Shown piece after piece: positions 1 through 26,384 of a stretch of 64,000 nucleotides of DNA (position 1 is the first letter of the stretch; each line of letters begins with the position of its first letter). Made by a program: the position numbers and the translations under genes. Source of the DNA: Antedon mediterranea (taxonomy: Eukaryota; Echinodermata; Crinoidea; Comatulida; Antedonidae); assembly GCF_964355755.1 (NCBI RefSeq), contig NC_092679.1:14932932-14996931 (forward strand), read 5' to 3'. A model generated the notes under the pieces. The model searched no databases. It worked only from the letters and a program-made list of their open reading frames with translations, and was not told the DNA's origin.

Positions 1-1689
1 TAAAATCCAAAATCAAGCTCTTACACCACACACATAAAATCTCACACTTTTCCAACAATCTTAAACTTTTTTTTCCAAATTATTCAAACATTTTGAGGGT
101 TTGGGCGGTGGTTAGGGACAGTGAGTGGATGGGATGTGGTGTTATATTTGGGAAATCCAGCAGCAATCTCAAACTTGACCTCACTCAGTGATAATAATAA
201 TAACATTGACAAAATATTTCAATCTACTGTATATTTAAATTACACAATATTTGGCATATTAATACAGTTCATCTGTATATTGTCAATAATAGTAGATTGA
301 ACACAGATTTCCAACTGGCACAGCACTTTGTTTTTTGTATCTCTTACACTTTGAAAATTGTTCCTGGTCCCCTGGACAATTATGATGCAGTCAATGTATG
401 GTTAAAAATGTAGGCCTAACTTTGACAGCAGATGATGGATGAAGTGGATGGATGATGATGGTGACCGTTTCCTTCTCTTCTTCTAGCTAGGTCTCCCTCT
501 CATCACATTAGAGTTACTACAAAAGTAGGCCTACCCTATACTATCATAAAAGATCACTGGATTTACAACTTAAAAATACATACCAACAATTTATATCTTC
601 AATATGAAATAATATATCCCATATAATACGACTTGAGTTTGTTGACCTTCCAAATGACAGGCCGTTATATTTTAAGAACTACCGCCTTGTTGTACACTCG
701 GCATGTCCAGTTGCATAATATTAAAATGAAAATGTAAACAATCGATAAATTCCAGACTTAACAATAGAGGGGGCTATTACACTTTTTTTTAAATATCAGG
801 TAGCATTTTCTATTTCATTTAATGAAATATATTTTCTTTCACATTCTTTTTTCACTTTCAGTAAGAGTATAGTATAATAGTACCACGAGATTAATAAACT
901 GACAAATTCATATCTAATACACAGTATTTAAAAATATAAATTTTCTGAAATCAAATATTTTGTATAATTTATTTAGTTCCATGAAAAATAACATTTGAGA
1001 AAATAAATAATCCAACCTATAACCCATGAAATTAGCAAATGAATATTTTAATTTTAAAATAATTAGCTATAGTTATATATAATAATATAATAAAACCTTT
1101 ATATCACTTATAAATTTTAAAATTGTAAAAATATATCAATCTAAATTCAAAGATCCAAATATCCATATTAATAGGCTTCAGAAAACGCCAAACAAGAATA
1201 GTTAACTGTCTTTAAATAAACAGTAATGTGAATTGAAATTGTATTTAAACAATTTGAATTCAATTTTCACTAAGAGCATTCGGAAAAAGATAATCCTCAA
1301 TAGTTGTTGTTCAGCCAGAATCTGGCTATTCATGCAGACTGGGATTCAATGCTGATTTGCAATACCATCCGCTAGTGTGAACAAGGCCTTAGCAATAAAC
1401 TAAAAATGTAAATTTCAAGATCCATAACATGTTTGTTTGAGTGCAGTCTTTACAGTTTATATGCAATCTTGTTGGCAACATTTTCAATCATCCTAAAAGG
1501 TAAAATACATAACAATTAATTGATATTAAATACTGCATTCAATAGAATTATTATATACTTTTTGTTTAGGCTTTGAAACCTGGTAAGCAATCTGTTTTGC
1601 AAACTAAAACATTCAGTATACTCCAATCTCCATCTCCATCAACCGTGTATGGAAACACACGGTAACACATTTTACCAAACTTCTCTCCC
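1..1689. other. AT-rich region without recognised gene
   Basis: No open frame with flanking splice sites or recognisable protein similarity was seen on either strand. The stretch is AT-rich with a few short simple repeats, for example GATGGATGA-like words near 430-460. It lies downstream of the minus-strand gene that ends at 2037, so it may hold that gene's 3' flank. Confidence 0.5.
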
Positions 1690-2040
1690 ATATTCAGTGG
1701 CGTAAGGTAGGGGGTAAAGTCCCCGGATTTAGCACTCCTAAGGGGACCTCCAACACTGGGTAGTTGCATTGGACTGCTCATGCTCTCGGCCCCTTAAGCT
1801 CTGGGGACTCTGGGTTTAAGTGTCTTACACACCTGTTCTGGCACAGTTCCGGTCTGGGACCGGCAAATCAAATTGAACTTCTATGTATCGTTTTCTCGAC
1901 GCTCTGCGCGGCTATGCGGCAATCGATATGTAGCCGCGTGAAAATGGACAATTGACATTCGATTTGATTTGTCTGTGCCAGTCCGGAGCCGTGCTGGAAC
2001 AGCATGGCTCGTTTAGCCAGTGAGCGCTCATAGCTGTTAT
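1690..2040. repeat. Interspersed repeat, also present near 55.1 kb
   Basis: The segment about 1690-1800 (words such as TTTAGCACTCCTAAG and GGACTGCTCATGCTCT) and the segment about 2015-2040 (TAGCCAGTGAGCG, TCATAG) both recur in the same order at about 55,110-55,262. At 55 kb the two parts are nearly adjacent; here about 200 bases separate them. The sharing marks an interspersed repeat. The stop codon of the minus-strand gene lies at its right edge. Confidence 0.7.
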
Positions 2041-4078
2041 AAACAAATACTGGTTGTACCATAACCTACCCATTCATCATCATCAGCTCCAGCGTTATCC
2101 TGATTTGAAACCTGATGAGGTGCATCCTGTTCCTTGGAAGCAAACACCTTATCCGTCCAAGACGCACCAACCTCAGCGCCACCAGCGTAGTTACACACTC
2201 TGGTAGACACATCATCTAATTTAGTAATAGAGACTAAAAAAGGACAAATAATTATTGTTTTACAAATCTGTTTTTTTTATATGAATGTTTAATGGTTGGG
2301 AGGAGAAACAGTATTTTACTATATCTAGTATTTTGAAAATATTTAAATTTATTGAAGCAAGATCAGTTCAACTGCACTTACATACGAATGGACTGTCATC
2401 AGCTGTTTTTAATCGGATTGTTTCTTCATTGGCTATTTCCATTTTGTCCATGTCAGACTCCAATATCCAGAATGCTCCACAATCTTTTGGAGTGTGAGTG
2501 TCTGTTATAGAGGCTAATGGTGCTTTCTTTATTGTCTTTAAGACGTCAGAAAATTCAACCCTGTCTGTTTTACCTTTTGGGTCAAGTTCTGAAAAAGATT
2601 TGAACAACACATTTTAAAAATTATTAATTATCATACAGTATATATTAGATTCTTATTTATTTTCTTAATTCTGAAGTTCAAAGTAGAACATTCAAGAGAA
2701 AAACACAGAAAAGTATGACGACTTAATTCCATATTCTTAGCTACCATTGGTATCTATGTCAACAATAATTTTGGATCTACCAATATAGTACATACAAATA
2801 CAGTATAAAAAGTGAATTATATTTTATGGATTGATTAAGTTTATCCCGTGCTTGAATATAATCCCACCTCCTAATTTTAGGCTAATTACGGACACATTGA
2901 ATGCTAATGCAATTCGAGTATAATCCCACTCACTAGTTTTCCACAAAGCCCCTGGAACTATATTTGGTCATAAAGTATTTTTATCCTACACTATAATTTG
3001 TTTTCTTACTGTATGATGAATTGAGGTAGCCTGTGTTTGTAACCTGTTTAGCACTGAAGTTTGGTTCCATCTCTTCACCTTTATCAGTGAATTGTCGTCG
3101 ATGAGCTGTATGGCCTTGTATGTATAATACATAGTAGCGATACTACGTTAATAATAAAAGAAATACACAATAATTTCAAAAAGCTTTGAAAAACTAAAAA
3201 TGAAGATTAATCTGAGAAATTCAACCTATGAGAGGGCATATTTGGTCAAATTTTTAAAATTTATTTCTTCTTTATACAAAACTGTTTTCCTAGAGAGGGC
3301 CAAGCCCAGTACCATAATTGGCACACTGGGTGATGATTTCCTACTTTTTTTAAATAGTTACCAAGTTCTTTATCATGTACATGTGACCACGACTTAAGGT
3401 CCCATCCGAAGAATGAAGCTATATGATTGTAAATTAGGCTATTTAGTATTAGGAAGAAACTGTTGGAATATATTGTTATTTGTTTATTATCGAGGATGAT
3501 TTATTATTAAAGTTTATTGATTGTTATATTATATTGTTTGTTATATATACTGTTATTGAGGCGAAACTGTGTGCCAAATATTGTCAGACATTTTGTTAAA
3601 TAAATGTAGAAACTATTCGGTTAGCTACCTTTGTTTTTGTTGTATCATTTATAACATGTCTTGATTTACTTTTTAGAGTTCCTTCAATCAGAAAACCTTT
3701 GCCACTAAAAATTTAAAAAACAACACATTATGTAGGCCAAATTTATGAACTATTATAGACCTAATGTCAAATCAAATTGTACTTCTTTGTTTAATTAAAA
3801 TGACTAAATGGGTAAGATTCACCTACTTACTTGGTCTAGCCCTGTCAGTGTCGGTGTGTCTGGCCTAGGCTACTCACTGAGTGGAGTTTACTGTGCTAAC
3901 TAGGCCTACCTAGGGCCAGGCCTACCTATAAAGTTTAAACCTATCTATTCTAAGCCTTGATTGAAAAGACAGAAGGAAAGGCTTACATGCTATATTTTTC
4001 AGGCTTCCAAGGCTCGCCCCAATCATGGTTCAGCACAGGTATAGATTTTAATGATTCATTATGATACATTCGTGACAT
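2037..4078 (-). CDS. Unrecognised 211-aa protein, five exons
   Basis: CDS exons on the minus strand are 3987-4078, 3670-3704, 3010-3114, 2382-2588 and 2037-2233. All junctions are GT-AG and the phases agree, giving 636 bases and 211 residues. I do not recognise the protein. It starts MSRMYHNESLKSIPVLNHDW, with a GEPWKPE motif soon after, a basic patch (HTAHRRQF) near residue 43, and an acidic end (ADDDEWVGYG). There is no signal peptide or membrane segment. The small, polar, Trp/Pro-containing N terminus resembles some axonemal microtubule-associated proteins, but that is only an impression. The last bases and stop codon touch an interspersed repeat, so the native C terminus may have been altered. 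It shares a short promoter with the oxygenase gene at 4364. Confidence 0.72.
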
Positions 4079-4363
4079 TATAAATAATTAAATTGTCAAA
4101 CAACAACATCAATCGCTATGTAAACAACGAAAGAGTAAAACCCCAAACCCGGAAGTAATCCAGATGCGCTTACAAGTGACCTTTAAACTGAAATTACGTC
4201 ATATTCTGACAGGGGAAATCCCCTGTCATGTTTATTATTAGTGGTGTGTCTTTCGTTTCCATTTCCACGTCAGGTATTGTATAAAGTACTATATATAACG
4301 AGAACCTAATTATAAATTATTATTTATTGGTTAATGCTGAATATAGACGTTACTTTTGCACTA
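4079..4363. promoter_or_regulatory. Bidirectional promoter between head-to-head genes
   Basis: Only 285 bases separate the two divergent start codons. The interval contains CCGGAAGT at 4149-4156, a perfect match to the ETS-family core found in many animal bidirectional promoters, and it is richer in CG dinucleotides than its surroundings. No convincing TATA box was assigned. The promoter role is inferred from gene layout. Confidence 0.55.
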
Positions 4364-7300
4364 ATGTTTAAGAGTTTAAGCGACCGGTTGTTTTCATCGG
4401 ACTCATCAAACAAAGTAAGTCAGGCTAGCCAAGCCTAAATGAAGAGGCATGAGGCCTAAATTAAAGGCTGGTCCACCAAGCCTGGTTCAATTATTATGTA
4501 CTTAAGAACAACGATAAACAGACTGTTTATCGTTGTTCTTTCAGATCCATTTTTTTACGAGAGAGCACTAAAATTTAATATTAATTAATAGTCTGTTAAA
4601 AATGAATTAAAAAAAATAATATAAGATTTCATTATTTTTTGTTTTCTTTTAGATGGCTCAAAGTAAACGTGACATAAAGAAGGTTGACATCATCCCACCA
4701 GGTTTTAAGGAAGGAGAAAAGTTGGCTTTTTATCTTGACAATGTTTTTACTAAAGAGGTAATAGATAATTTTTATTTTAGCTTTAAAATAGCACGATGGG
4801 AGGAAAAGATGTTCATAAAAATGTGAAGTGTATAAATGAATATATATTTAATATTACTTCACAATTACTTACTATGATTATCTTAATGTTTCTATAAAAT
4901 GCTTTCTCAAATGGACGACGGGTTTCCCCAGAATAATATTGTTAATTTAGTGAAAAACTATTAAATAGAATATTGCAATATACTTTGCTAAATAAAACAT
5001 TACATTTTCTACCATAGGAATGTGATGAATGGATTAAGCTAGCAGAAGATAAAGGATTTGTAGTGGCAAAAATCAATGCAGGTGCATCGTGAGTAACTTG
5101 TCTTGACACATGAAATTGTATTGACATTGTGTTTGTGATAGTTGTGTTGGTGACAGTTGGATTGGTGACAATAAGGTTCTTTATATGTAGTATGATGGAA
5201 TTAAAATAAACAAAAATGATTTCTGACATTTTGGTGACAGTTGGGTTGGTGACATTTGTGTTGGTGACAGTAAGGTTGGCAACAGTCTGGTGACAGAAAG
5301 TTTAGAGACATTATTGTTAGTGACAGCAGTTTGGTGACAGAGTTTGGTGACATTGTGGTTAGTGGCAACAGTTTGGTGACATTGTAGTTAGTGGTAACAG
5401 TCTGGTGACAGAGAGTTTAGTGACATTGTGGTTAGTGACAACAGTCTGGTGACAGTGAGTTTAGTGACATTGTGGTTAGTGGAAACAGTCTTGTGACAGA
5501 GAGTTTAGTGACATTGTGGTTAGTGACAACAGTCTTGTGACAGAGAGTTTAGTGACATTTTGGTTAGTGTAATAAATTAATAACTTATTTATAATATTTA
5601 TATTATTAATGTTTTATTTGTTTTTTAGAGAATACTTGATGAATGACTACAGAAGGGGACATAGGTGTATAATTGATTCGATGGATATCAGGGATAAGGT
5701 TTGGGAGCGAGTAGCAGAGTATGTGCCAACTAATTTCAAGAATCGTGAAGTAGTAGGACTAAATGAAAGGTACGCATGTTTATTGATTCATAATATTTTG
5801 CTATAATGGCTCAAAATTAGTCCCAGACGGGCCTAAATACAATTAGCATTCGGATTGCATTAATAATGGAATTAAAGTATTGTGTCTGTATTTAGCCTAA
5901 ATGAAATTAAGCATAGTATTATATGCATAATTGTGGAGGATTATTCAACAACACGTTTAATGACGGGGAAGGGAACAATCTCTGTTCAACCCACTGGGTT
6001 GTCAAAGGCCTCTGTAAAAAAAGTGGTCAGGTTGAAATCTTAACAAGCGTACTGGTGGCTATAAAATATTAAAAATTGACATGTATATAGATGTAATTGT
6101 TGGCTGTGATAACCCATGATCACAGTCAACTTTGGTAGGGCCTTATGCACATCTAGTGGATATGTGCACTTTATAAATTATTATTATTATTATTACATCT
6201 CTGATTTATTGTAAAAAAATAAACATCCCACTATGTTTTTTTGTATTATATTCTGTAGTACAGTATTAAGGTTATAAAATTTCCATTTTTTTTCCTTGGA
6301 CCACATTGCCAACCCACTCCAAATTTCTTCTTGAAGTGCTAACTCCTGAATATGAATAAGCCTAACTGCAAAATGACTTATAGGACAACCCACTACCATA
6401 AGCCCATCGAATATTTTGTTGAATACAACTATATTAATTATTACCTTTCATTAATTTTTTTGCATCATTTCTTCATTTTTCAGGTTTCGATTTCTTCGAT
6501 ATGATAAAGGAGGATTTTTCAAGCCGCACTTTGATGGTTGCTACGTCCGTGAAGATAACTCAGCCTTAACACAGATTACTATTCAAATTTATTTAAATGA
6601 GGTAATGTGCATATTCATTTGTTTCAAAATTTTAATAAACTTCATTGCTAACATAATATTACTAGATGTATATGTTATAGTTAAAAAGATACGAGATACG
6701 AGAAGATCACCTTAATTTAAAATGAAATGTGAAATATGTAACATGCATAAATACAAAACAGAAACAGTTGTTCTTGGTAACCATGACAAAACAATAACAA
6801 TATTTTGATGTTCATTTTGAAGGGGTTTTCTGGCGGAAGTACAACATTTCTTAAACAAGATGAACGAGTGGAGTGTGTACCAAAAATAGGTAAAGTGTTA
6901 AGTGTCTTTAATTTTTACTTCATAGTATGTGATTTAAGATGGCTCTGGGTAGGATGAACTAAGTTGTAATGTGATATATTGCTTCTATTAATCTGTACAC
7001 TTTCCTTTGTTATGCAACGTGAAAAAAAAATGTTCAAAAAATGCTGATTAAATTCAAATATCTAAAAATTTGTAATAAAAGTTTGGACACTTTGGACACA
7101 ACGCAAGTGAATGGAACAATCACAAGTGACAGTTTTTACAATACTTATTGCACAAAGCCTCTAAGCGCTTCACAATATTGCCCCATTTATTTATTTTTAT
7201 CAAACACATATGGAAACATACTCCCACAATCGGCGAAATTGCGTTTTGACTTTACCAGGTACCCATTTACACACCTGGGTAGAGAAAGGCAAACGCAAGT

Positions 7301-7530
7301 AAAGTGTCTTGCCTAAGGATACAAGCAATGTAGCGAGCGTTGGATTCACACTAACGATCTCATGATCACACACTGAGCCATTCGCCCTTGCGTTTAAAAT
7401 ATTTTAATTATCTTATCTTTTATTTTCAGGACGAGTTTTAGTGTTTGAGCATCAAATAAGGCATGAAGGATCTGAATTATTTTCAGGCCGCAAATACGCA
7501 ATTCGATCTGACATTCTTTACAAGATGTAA
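4364..7530 (+). CDS. 2OG-Fe(II) oxygenase, prolyl 4-hydroxylase type
   Basis: Exons are 4364-4414, 4653-4757, 5018-5088, 5629-5769, 6484-6601, 6823-6889 and 7430-7530. All junctions are GT-AG and in phase, giving 217 residues. The start may instead be Met18 at 4653, since exon 1 adds only 17 residues. The C-terminal half is a double-stranded beta-helix oxygenase domain. RYDKGGFFKPHFDG supplies the iron ligands His138 and Asp140; FEHQIRHEG supplies the distal His196; and KYAIRSDILY supplies the basic residue for 2-oxoglutarate (Lys206 or Arg210). It should hydroxylate a protein or small substrate using iron, O2 and 2-oxoglutarate. There is no signal peptide and the protein is much shorter than collagen prolyl 4-hydroxylase, so a cytosolic or nuclear enzyme of the broad P4Hc group is likelier. 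The substrate is unknown. A minisatellite fills intron 3. Confidence 0.9.
5110..5572. repeat. GTGACA-type minisatellite in oxygenase intron 3
   Basis: Short GTGACA-bearing words (TTGGTGACAGT, TTTAGTGACATTG, GTTAGTGACAACAG) alternate to give a higher-order period of about 44-45 bases in the second half. The array lies wholly inside the intron between 5088 and 5629. Open frames crossing it are repeat artefacts. Confidence 0.85.
7130..7400 (-). repeat. SINE-like interspersed repeat with tRNA-like head
   Basis: The segment shares TACTCCCA(C/T)AAT, CCCATTTA(C/T)ACACCTGGGT and GCAAGTAAAGTGT-like blocks with 12,660-12,870 and, partly, with 15,100-15,185. Read on the minus strand, its head (7340-7395) has an A-box-like TGGCTCAGTGTG followed by a degenerate B-box region, as in tRNA-derived SINEs. 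It lies in the last intron of the oxygenase gene. The 91-residue open frame over it is not a gene. Confidence 0.65.
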
Positions 7531-9915
7531 CTCCTCCTTAAAACACTCACTTAAAGTAACTTATTTTATTTCATATACTGTACAGTAAACCAAGATTACT
7601 CGTTTTGACGTTGTATTTTTACATACATACAGTAGAACCTCTATTAAGGGGACACTTGCAAAACAGAAAAAGTGTCAACAGAATAGGGGTGTCCCCTAAT
7701 ATCGGGTGACTGTAGTGTTTAATTAAAACATGTTATTGCCTTTGTTCATTTCACAGAATTTTTCCTGAATTGGGGTGGGGTGTTCCCTGAATTGGGATGT
7801 CCCCCGAATTGAGGTGGGTTGTCCCCTGAATTGGGGCGGGGTGTCTCCTGAATTGGAGTGGGGTGTCTCCTGAATTTAGGTGGGGTGTCACCCTGAATTG
7901 GGGTGGGGGCATCTCCTGAATTGGAGTAGGGTGTCTCCTGAATTGGGGTAGGGTGTCCCCTGAATTGGGGTGTTCCTTGAATTGGGGTGGGGTGTTCCCT
8001 GAATTGGGATGTCCCCTGAATTGGGATGGGGTGTCCCCTGAATTGCGGTGGGGTGTCCCCTGAATTGGGATGGGGTGTCTCCTGAGTTGGAGTAGGGTGT
8101 CCTCTAAATTTGGGGTTTACTGCATTGGTTACTTTGCAATATTTTGATATTAATTTATAAGCAATGTTATACAGATGAGATATAGAAATAAATTATATTT
8201 TATTTAGTACATAATAAATAATACAGCAATTAATTTGCATTATTAAAAATAGAGGTTATATTTTTTAGTGGAGTTGTGTCTGGATATTACGAGGACTTTT
8301 GTAATAAAATTGCATACAAAATAGATTGTCTGTGTCTTTACTTGAGCCTTAATGTGGGGTTTCATCATTAATATTATGAATACACTCCTATTATAATAGA
8401 GTATTTATTGTTATACATTCTTTGAAAGTGAAACCAAATTAATTTAACCAGCCTACCTTTAATTTTTATTTATACAGTGTATATGTTTGTGTCCGGTTTC
8501 AAGATCACGCAATTACGATGTGATACAAAACAATTGTTATTGTTGTAATCAGATAGCTAAATTAGATTCTGTAATTAAATGTTTGTTTTAGTTTACAGTA
8601 AATGTAAAAATTGGTCCAATATATAGGCCTAACATTTTTTTGCCACTTTTTTTTAGTTTAAACCGTGAAGATGTATGTATATTGAATAGAATTCAAAATA
8701 GTTAAAGTAAATTATATTGTCTTATATGTATTTAAAATATCAAATTTTTTAGATTTTCAATAGGAGACCTACTAGATAGTGATTAAGGTCATGTCTCTGC
8801 CTGGTTCTTGCTTTGTTTTTTTGTTTCTTTTTCATGTATTATTTTTGGTCTTTTTATGTATCTTTGAGGCAAAATATATCAAATACTTCTTAGTATACAA
8901 ACAGGCATATCTTTCAATCATGTTGCTGCTTTCCACTCCAAGTGAATGTCTTGATCCGCCCGGTGCATCCTGTATCAACACGGTATACAGGAGTATTATC
9001 CCAAAAATTAGTACAAACAATAAATAATAATAATAAATACTAGTTTTACTTAGGTTTTTTAAGGTTTATTTTGTTTTCTACCCTGTATCAATCCCGTAAA
9101 TAGTTAAATAATGTATAGTACTTTGATTTAAAAATGAACCCTATATATTTAAGCTATAAATTAAAACTTTTGGCATCTAACATCAAAAACAGTTTGAAAC
9201 TGTCAATGTTTTAGATCTATGTTTACAATACAGATTACATTACTGAAATATACATTAATAAAAGAGGAGTTCTAAATTGTTTGTCTAATATAAACATAAT
9301 TTAAAATGGTACAGATATTGAAATCTTCAAGAGTAACAAATTCACCCCAGATTACACAAACACACCGCTGTCATAAATATATATATTCAGCATTCTAAAT
9401 GCAAGGACCTCAATGTTCTAGCCATTGTAAATTATCTAAATCTCATTAAATTGTTTAAAATATTGGAGTTATTTTTGCCAAATTATGCAAGGTAAATTTT
9501 CATACAAAAATATATAGCCTCAAATACAAATTGCAAAGTTTCCGGGCGGTACTTGTTTACAAGAGGTACTTTTTGATCTATATATCTATTTATGCAAGGT
9601 AAATTATCATACAAAAAAAAACATATAGCCTCAATCCAAATTATAGGAGATATCTGCTTAAAAGAAGTACCAAATGCACAAACTGTGGACAGCAAAAACA
9701 AACAACTTTTAGATGAGTGTCCATTATGGAGGTGTTCGCTTACAAAGGATGTCTGCACACGGAAATTCAACTGTAGTTAGGTTTTTGTTCTTCAGAATAC
9801 AATTTAGATTAATAATTTTATGTTAATTAATGTTAATTTATGATTTCAAGCATCTTTGGTTTTCCTATACCTGTAAAAGTATGCAGTGCAAAACCTGCAA
9901 TAAGGCACTCTTTAT
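7531..9915. other. Intergenic region between two convergent genes
   Basis: This is the space between the 3' ends of the oxygenase gene (plus) and the KMO gene (minus). It holds a CCCCTGAATTGGGG minisatellite (7755-8105), several AATAAA-like words usable as poly(A) signals, and a two-copy repeat of about 107 bases (9485-9640, ATGCAAGGTAAATT...ATATAGCCTCA). No coding region is supported. Confidence 0.6.
7755..8105. repeat. Minisatellite, 22-24 bp unit
   Basis: About fifteen imperfect copies of a unit close to GGGGTGTCCCCTGAATTGGG. The copies vary by single substitutions (CCCTGAATT, TCCTGAATT) and by small changes in the run of G. The upstream sequence at 7640-7715 (ACCTCTATTAAGGGGACAC) looks related and may be the seed of the array. 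Confidence 0.85.
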
Positions 9916-23651
<13,736 letters not shown>

Positions 23652-23879
23652 GATTTATTAATAATTATTATTTATCATAAATGTACAAACTACACAACAA
23701 CACACACACACGCTGCTGCTCTGCATGCTGCGCTGTTTTTATTTTGTTTATTATATATTGGTGGGACATTCCATTTTTGTCAGAAGGGGTGTCAAATTGT
23801 CAAAATTATTTATACTACCAAAAAATTAATACGAGATGAATAAATCCAACCATTTTGTAGTTCAATAATGCTATTCACT

Positions 23880-26380
23880 TTGGTAAAAAAAACCTGTCAA
23901 ACAAAAAAGATTTCGCTTATATGATTTATAAAATCAAAAAATAAAACTTTAAATAGGCCGTTTTTTTGTGGTTTTAATAAAACTTTTGGTCAAAAAAAAT
24001 CCAAAAAGAACAATTTCGCTTATGAAAAAGAAAAAATCAATGGTTAAATAAACCATTTGCTTTTTTATCTTTAAATTACCATTAAAAAATCCGTTCACTC
24101 AAAGTGATTAACTATTAATTATGACATAATCATGGCATATTCAACAACAAAAACATTTTAAAATTGGCTTTTAAATATGAAGACATTATAAATTAGGATA
24201 TTAGTTGAAAACTTATGATCTAAAACATAATATTTTATTGCGTGATTGTATAATATACAACCCAATAATAAACTTTAATGACAATCTACAACACAGGTTT
24301 CCCAGAGTTGAGTCAAGGGACTTCTTAACTCATAATTAATTTTAACATCATTTCAACACATCAACTAAATTTTAACGTTGATTCAACGTTGAAATTATGT
24401 TCTGTGCCCACTGGGTTACGCCACTGAATACTGATACGAAATTGAAAGCAATTATAAAAGCGGAAGAAAGCTGTCAGTTGTTAAATTGCATATCATAAAA
24501 TAGTTATTATTTGTAGATCATTTCTATTACAAGTGTGTTTAAGACGTTATTGTCTTTTACCGAAATTCTGACACTTAAATAGTTAAATAATGTAAACCAT
24601 TGACGCTTTAGTTTCCCTAGGAGGCAACGCAAAAACTTAGGTCATAACGCAAGCGAATCAACCAATCAAAAGTGATTTGAAATATCGCTTTTGATTGGTC
24701 AATTCACTTGCGCTGTGGCTGACATCCTTGCATTGCATCCTTGTTAGAACCAAGATTTAAATTAAGAAACACTGAATTAAACATCTTTCCATTGCTTTAT
24801 ATAATGTAGGGCTACTTTTCTCCAGAGGGATGCTCTGGTTCACCTAGACTTCAGAATTCTTATTATTTACGCTTCATGAAACTGGACTTAAGCTCTGTCT
24901 ACAATATCAAACTTTACGTGACAAAGAAATCCGATGTGCCCATAAATGAACATATCTCTATCACTACCATATTTAAGCATATAACTACCATATTTATCTA
25001 CCACAAAGAAATTGGAAGCCTGGCCAAGTGAGCAAAGAAAGTAGTTGGTTGTAACACCACATATTATAAAATACAAAATAATTGTTGATCTTCTTAGAAA
25101 TTACAAATACAAATATCAGATAGTATATAATTTTACAGAGAGAGAAGAGAAAGAAAATTGATCTTTTGATTGAGTACCAAATAACACAACATAATCTATG
25201 CTCAATTCTCAATTGCATTTTTTATTTCAGAAATAAAACGACCATAGTATGCATATAACTTCTTTTCACTCTTTACATAACTCTAAATGATGTGCATTTT
25301 GTGAAAATTATAAGCATTACAGCAGCCTATAGCTTATCTCATCATAAGTAAAATATCCACTGACATACTGTATATCTGACAGTAGTCTACATTACTGCAC
25401 GTATTCAGTATAAACAAATTAAATTTTTCTGGAATGTATTTGAAATGTAGGAATTATTTCTATTCATAATATTTTAGAGACAAGAGAGTTTTCTTAGATA
25501 AAACTTTTAAAATGTTCCATACTGTACTGTATATCTGTAGTCTAAATCAACCCTCTATTGTTGTATGTATTACATGTGTATTAACATTTTCAAATAAATC
25601 TACAAAAAAAAATATATAATGAATAGAATTTGGGAATAATTTGTATCAAGGCAAGATAAGTCTAAAATTGTATACAAATGTGTTTTAAATAGTCAGTATA
25701 AATAATTTTAGATACTGTAGTATAAAGTTTTACAGACAAGTTTTTGTATATTTAATCGTACAATCCCACAGTGGTCTACATAAATTCTAAATAAGTTCTA
25801 TATTATAGAGAGTATGCCTACAAAATTGCACCAATGTTACCATAGTCTACTTTAACCCTGGTTATTTTATACAATTTAAAATATGCAGTCTAAAAAACTA
25901 CAAATACACAAATTTCAAATTCTGTTTGTTAAAATTATTAAATTATTCATTATAAATTCATTGTATCTTTTCAACAATCTATTAATTGCATTTACTAAAA
26001 ATGATCGCATAATGATCATAAATCTAATTGTTTTAAATCTTTAAAATTAAGTCAAAGTTTACATTACTTTATGTATTTTATAAAATTACAATTATTTAGT
26101 ATAACAATGTTGGGTCTTAAAGACGACTGGAATGAATTTTTTACAAATATTAAGTATAGTTTACTTTGCCAGTACCTTTGTACTGTAGTCTACAAGATAT
26201 AATTCTACAAGTATATATCAAGAAACTATGGAAATCGATATGTTAATGCTGTATATAAAAATCTGTAACTTTAATGTGGGCTGAAAATAGCACAACATCT
26301 GCTTTCTACCAAATCTTTTGCTCAGTTCCAGAGCATTTCAACATGCATACATACATACAGTATAGTTTTATAGTCATTGT
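23880..26380. other. Gene-poor region between KMO and ZU5/DD gene
   Basis: No complete gene was found. Contents: a foldback MITE (24,610-24,760, arms GCAAGCGAATC/GATTGGTCAATTCACTTGC); a short minus-strand open segment at 24,890-25,018 behind a plausible acceptor, whose sequence and flank recur in pieces near 32.8 and 33.8 kb; and AT-rich DNA from about 25,300. The last part resembles the region downstream of the paralogous gene (46.4-48.3 kb), with words such as TAAACTTTTAAAAT and GTACTGTATATCTGTAGTCTA. It may be duplicated 3' flank. Confidence 0.5.
24610..24760. mobile_element. Foldback MITE
   Basis: Arms AACGCAAGCGAATCAACCAATC... and ...GATTGGTCAATTCACTTGCGC are inverted copies around an AT centre, with AAAAGTGAT/ATCGCTTTT continuing the pairing. 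The ends (GGCAACGC, GCATTGCATCCTTG) resemble those of other small non-autonomous DNA transposons. It lies about 1 kb upstream of the KMO start codon. Confidence 0.7.
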
Positions 26381-26384
26381 TCAA

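Noticed and set aside
5110-5572. Coding region of the 95-residue minus-strand frame over the minisatellite
   Set aside because: It follows the repeat, lacks splice context and lies inside an oxygenase intron.
7041-7316. 91-residue plus-strand frame
   Set aside because: Most of it coincides with a SINE-like repeat present elsewhere in the window, within an oxygenase intron.
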